Shown here: piece after piece, positions 62,401 through 64,000 of the stretch
Numbering within the stretch: position 1 is the stretch's first letter
Layout: each line of letters starts with the position of its first letter
From: DASXAI01 sp963728985
GTDB taxonomy: Bacteria; Actinomycetota; Acidimicrobiia; Acidimicrobiales; Ilumatobacteraceae
Reading direction: 5' to 3'
Length of the DNA: 64,000 nt
NCBI GenBank assembly: GCA_963728985.1
Contig: CAVSME010000001.1
Coordinates: 930,001 to 994,000, forward strand
The notes under the pieces: model-generated
Seen by the model: only the letters and a program-made list of their open reading frames with translations
What the model was told of the DNA's origin: nothing
The model's database searches: none
Program-made: the position numbers and the translations under genes

Positions 62401-62512
62401 CCAATCCTTTGGCCCGAACAGGGCGCTACAGGCTGGACTCAGTCGGTCTGGACTGCGCCAAAGTCGCAGCTCAGTGGCACTGAACGCTACAGACTGCACG
62501 TTTGTCAAGCCC

Positions 62513-62555
62513 CTCGTAATGCGGAGGTCGAGAGTTCGATTCTCTCTCTGGGCTC
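62513..62555 (+). repeat. attR: third copy of the tRNA-Thr 3' half
   Basis: 43 bases with GCGGAGG instead of GCGTAGG, otherwise as in tRNA-Thr. Directly upstream is CAGCTCAGTGGCACTGAAC (62468), similar to the sequence before the internal copy. Right boundary of the island. Confidence 0.85.
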
Positions 62556-62784
62556 GGACGTTCCCGCTGGTCAGATGGTCCCGCGCGGATCAGCCGGTTG
62601 CCGCGCCTGCTCCATCCCGCGTTCATCCCGCGGGGACAACGAGCCGATGACGAATGAGGCCCGGCAGTGATACATGTCGCCTACCACCGGTGAAGCCGCC
62701 GTGCCGGCAGCGGTGCCCCGTGTGACACGATGACGCCCGAGGTGCCCGGGCAGGTCCTGCCGTCGGCACTGATCGGGGGATGTC

Positions 62785-63048
62785 ATGGTCCAGCAGGCCC
62801 CAGATTCGAACGATCGCAGACTTGGCTTCGGCGCGATCGCCACCGCCATCGGAGGCGGCGCCCTCGTCGTGTTCATCGTCCAGAACCGAGAGGATGTCGG
62901 TTTCGACTTCCTCTGGTGGAGCTTCACCTGGCCGCTCTGGCTGTACACCATTCTGACGGCCGTGTTCGGAGCGCTCATCTGGCTCGGGCTCGGCGTGATG
63001 CGTCGCCACCGACGACGCCAACAACGGCGCGAAGAACGACGCGATTGA
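62785..63048 (+). CDS. LapA-like membrane protein
   Basis: 87 residues: a hydrophobic segment GFGAIATAIGGGALVVFIVQ NREDVGF with the LapA-type motif FxxQNxxxV, a second helix PLWLYTILTAVFGALIWLGL and a basic C-terminal tail. LapA-domain proteins are small two-helix membrane proteins; in other bacteria they assist lipopolysaccharide control, while in actinobacteria the role is unclear. It is the first backbone-type gene after the island. Confidence 0.8.
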   Translation: MVQQAPDSNDRRLGFGAIATAIGGGALVVFIVQNREDVGFDFLWWSFTWPLWLYTILTAVFGALIWLGLGVMRRHRRRQQRREERRD

Positions 63049-63160
63049 CGTCGCGGCGACACTCTCCCGCCAGGCACAGCGGCCGCACAGACTTGCGCGC
63101 CATCAGCGTTCGGGACGCTCACCCCGCCCTCCCCACTGTCCGCGCCGATCTGTCTCGCGC

Positions 63161-64000
63161 TCAGCGCCGAAGTGGGGGGAAGAGGCGCGCGGCAGGGTCG
63201 AAATCGGCGTACAGGCCTTCCTCGGTGGTCATGTGCATGAATTCGGTCATGCGGGCGATTGCCGCGTCGTTGCCGTTGGTGCTCGTCTGCAGCAGCTCGT
63301 GGAGCTCGGAGTGGGCGGCGCCGGGCAGGCGGGCCGCGGCGATCTCGTCGAGTCGGGCCCGGGCCTTGAGCAGGGTGCGGGGCCGGAAGCGGGTGGGCCA
63401 GAGGTCCTGGCTGGGCCGGTAGTCGCGCAGCACCTGTCGAGCCAGGGTCACCTTGTGCACCTCGGTCGGCCCGTCGGCGATGCCGAGCCAGTCGGTGGCG
63501 CGGGTGATCGGCAGCGTGTTGGTCGTGCCCAGCGCTCCGTGGATGTGCGTTGCCTTGTAGGCCATCTCGCGCTGGATCTCGGCGGCCTTCACCTTGCACG
63601 CCGCCACGTAGCGCCGGGCGGCGCCGTAGCCATCACGCTCGATGATCCAGGCCGCCTGCAGGATGAGGAGGCGGAACTGCGTCAGCTCGAGCCAGGCGTC
63701 AGCGACCATCTCCTGCACCATCTGCTTCTCGGCGAGCAGGCCGCCCTGTGTGTAGCGGGACAGCGCCCGCTCGCAGATCATCTCGAACTCGCGCTTGGCC
63801 AGGGCCACGGCCCGCATGGCGTGGTGCATGCGACCTGCGCTCAGCCGCCGCTGTGCCATCTCGAACGCCTTGCCCGGCTCGCCGATCAGGTGGTCAGCCG
63901 GTACCCGGACGTCCTGGTAGCGGATGTAGGGGTGGTGACCGAATCCGACCCCGCCGTCGTCGTCGTCGAGACCGCCGAGGTCACCGAAGATGCGCACGCC
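63161..64000 (-). CDS. Acyl-CoA dehydrogenase, 5' partial
   Basis: The gene enters from the right edge; 280 residues of the C-terminal two thirds are visible. VPADHLIGEPGKAFEMAQRR then LSAGRMHHAMRAVALAKREF, ATHIHGALGTTNTLPITRAT and DWLGIADGPTEVHKVTLARQ include the flavin and substrate-binding motifs (GTTNTLP and DGPTEVHK). It oxidises an acyl-CoA at the alpha-beta bond; the Glu base is not identifiable here with certainty. Substrate unknown. Confidence 0.9.
   Translation of the reverse strand, partial: GVRIFGDLGGLDDDDGGVGFGHHPYIRYQDVRVPADHLIGEPGKAFEMAQRRLSAGRMHHAMRAVALAKREFEMICERALSRYTQGGLLAEKQMVQEMVADAWLELTQFRLLILQAAWIIERDGYGAARRYVAACKVKAAEIQREMAYKATHIHGALGTTNTLPITRATDWLGIADGPTEVHKVTLARQVLRDYRPSQDLWPTRFRPRTLLKARARLDEIAAARLPGAAHSELHELLQTSTNGNDAAIARMTEFMHMTTEEGLYADFDPAARLFPPLRR

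Larger units (their letters stand above)
39700..62555. mobile_element. Integrated element B, in tandem after element A
   Basis: About 22.8 kb between the second and third copies of the tRNA-Thr 3' half. No tRNA-adjacent tyrosine integrase is recognisable. It contains three insertion sequences, adenylate-cyclase-type genes, a candidate selenoprotein, and a separate serine-recombinase/replication module. The borders come from the repeats; the content looks like several insertions piled together. Confidence 0.75.

Noticed and set aside
1..64000. CRISPR arrays, rRNA genes or an intact prophage
   Set aside because: No regularly spaced repeats, rRNA sequence, or phage structural genes were seen.

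Overview
The window is high-GC actinobacterial DNA. The small Tad pilus locus, the RpoD-like sigma factor, frequent GTG starts and GTGA/ATGA gene overlaps fit class Acidimicrobiia, but that is inference. Many genes carry single-base frameshifts, mostly an extra base, including the essential topA. Part of this may be sequencing noise, so 'pseudogene' is often provisional.

Chromosomal backbone, left part (1-23.9 kb): an AarF/UbiB-type kinase cut by the left edge, an EamA permease, a tight operon of two ferritin-like proteins, an unknown protein and an epoxide-hydrolase-like enzyme, an antibiotic-biosynthesis-monooxygenase-like protein, and a primary-type sigma factor. A selenocysteine tRNA follows, with a 2.7 kb integrated element at its 3' end (decayed tyrosine integrase, cupredoxin lipoprotein, membrane protein; bounded by a 34-bp direct repeat). 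Next come tadZ-tadA-tadB-tadC-pilin-TadE, an MrfA-like helicase, a STAS protein, glutathione peroxidase, a thioesterase, rsgA, topA-tmk-holB and tRNA-Thr(CGT).

Accessory island (23.85-62.55 kb): the 3' half of tRNA-Thr is repeated at 39.70 kb and 62.51 kb, so two elements sit in tandem. Element A (about 15.8 kb) has a frameshifted tyrosine integrase beside the tRNA, a VapBC-like pair, an excisionase-like gene, a MobF relaxase fused to a truncated HD-GYP/LuxR regulator, two alpha/beta hydrolases with flanking structured repeats, and two modules built on acyl-CoA-dehydrogenase-like flavoproteins, one with a CGNR regulator. Element B (about 22.8 kb) has an insertion sequence, two zinc-ribbon genes (one fused to a VOC domain), a candidate selenoprotein lipoprotein with an in-frame TGA in a UxxC motif, a patchwork of adenylate-cyclase/AAA/LuxR genes, a DUF6602-like protein, and a minus-strand plasmid/phage-like module (serine recombinase, XRE regulator, PrimPol, D5 helicase). 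The recombinase is split by two nested insertion sequences, and the intact gene can be rebuilt from the target duplications. A DUF433/DUF5615 toxin-antitoxin pair lies just inside the right boundary.

Right flank (62.55-64 kb): a LapA-like membrane protein and an acyl-CoA dehydrogenase cut by the right edge.

The most notable signal joins two distant parts of the window: a tRNA-Sec gene at 6.8 kb and, inside a mobile island at 42.5 kb, a thioredoxin-like lipoprotein whose reading frame continues past TGA with a SECIS-like hairpin just downstream.
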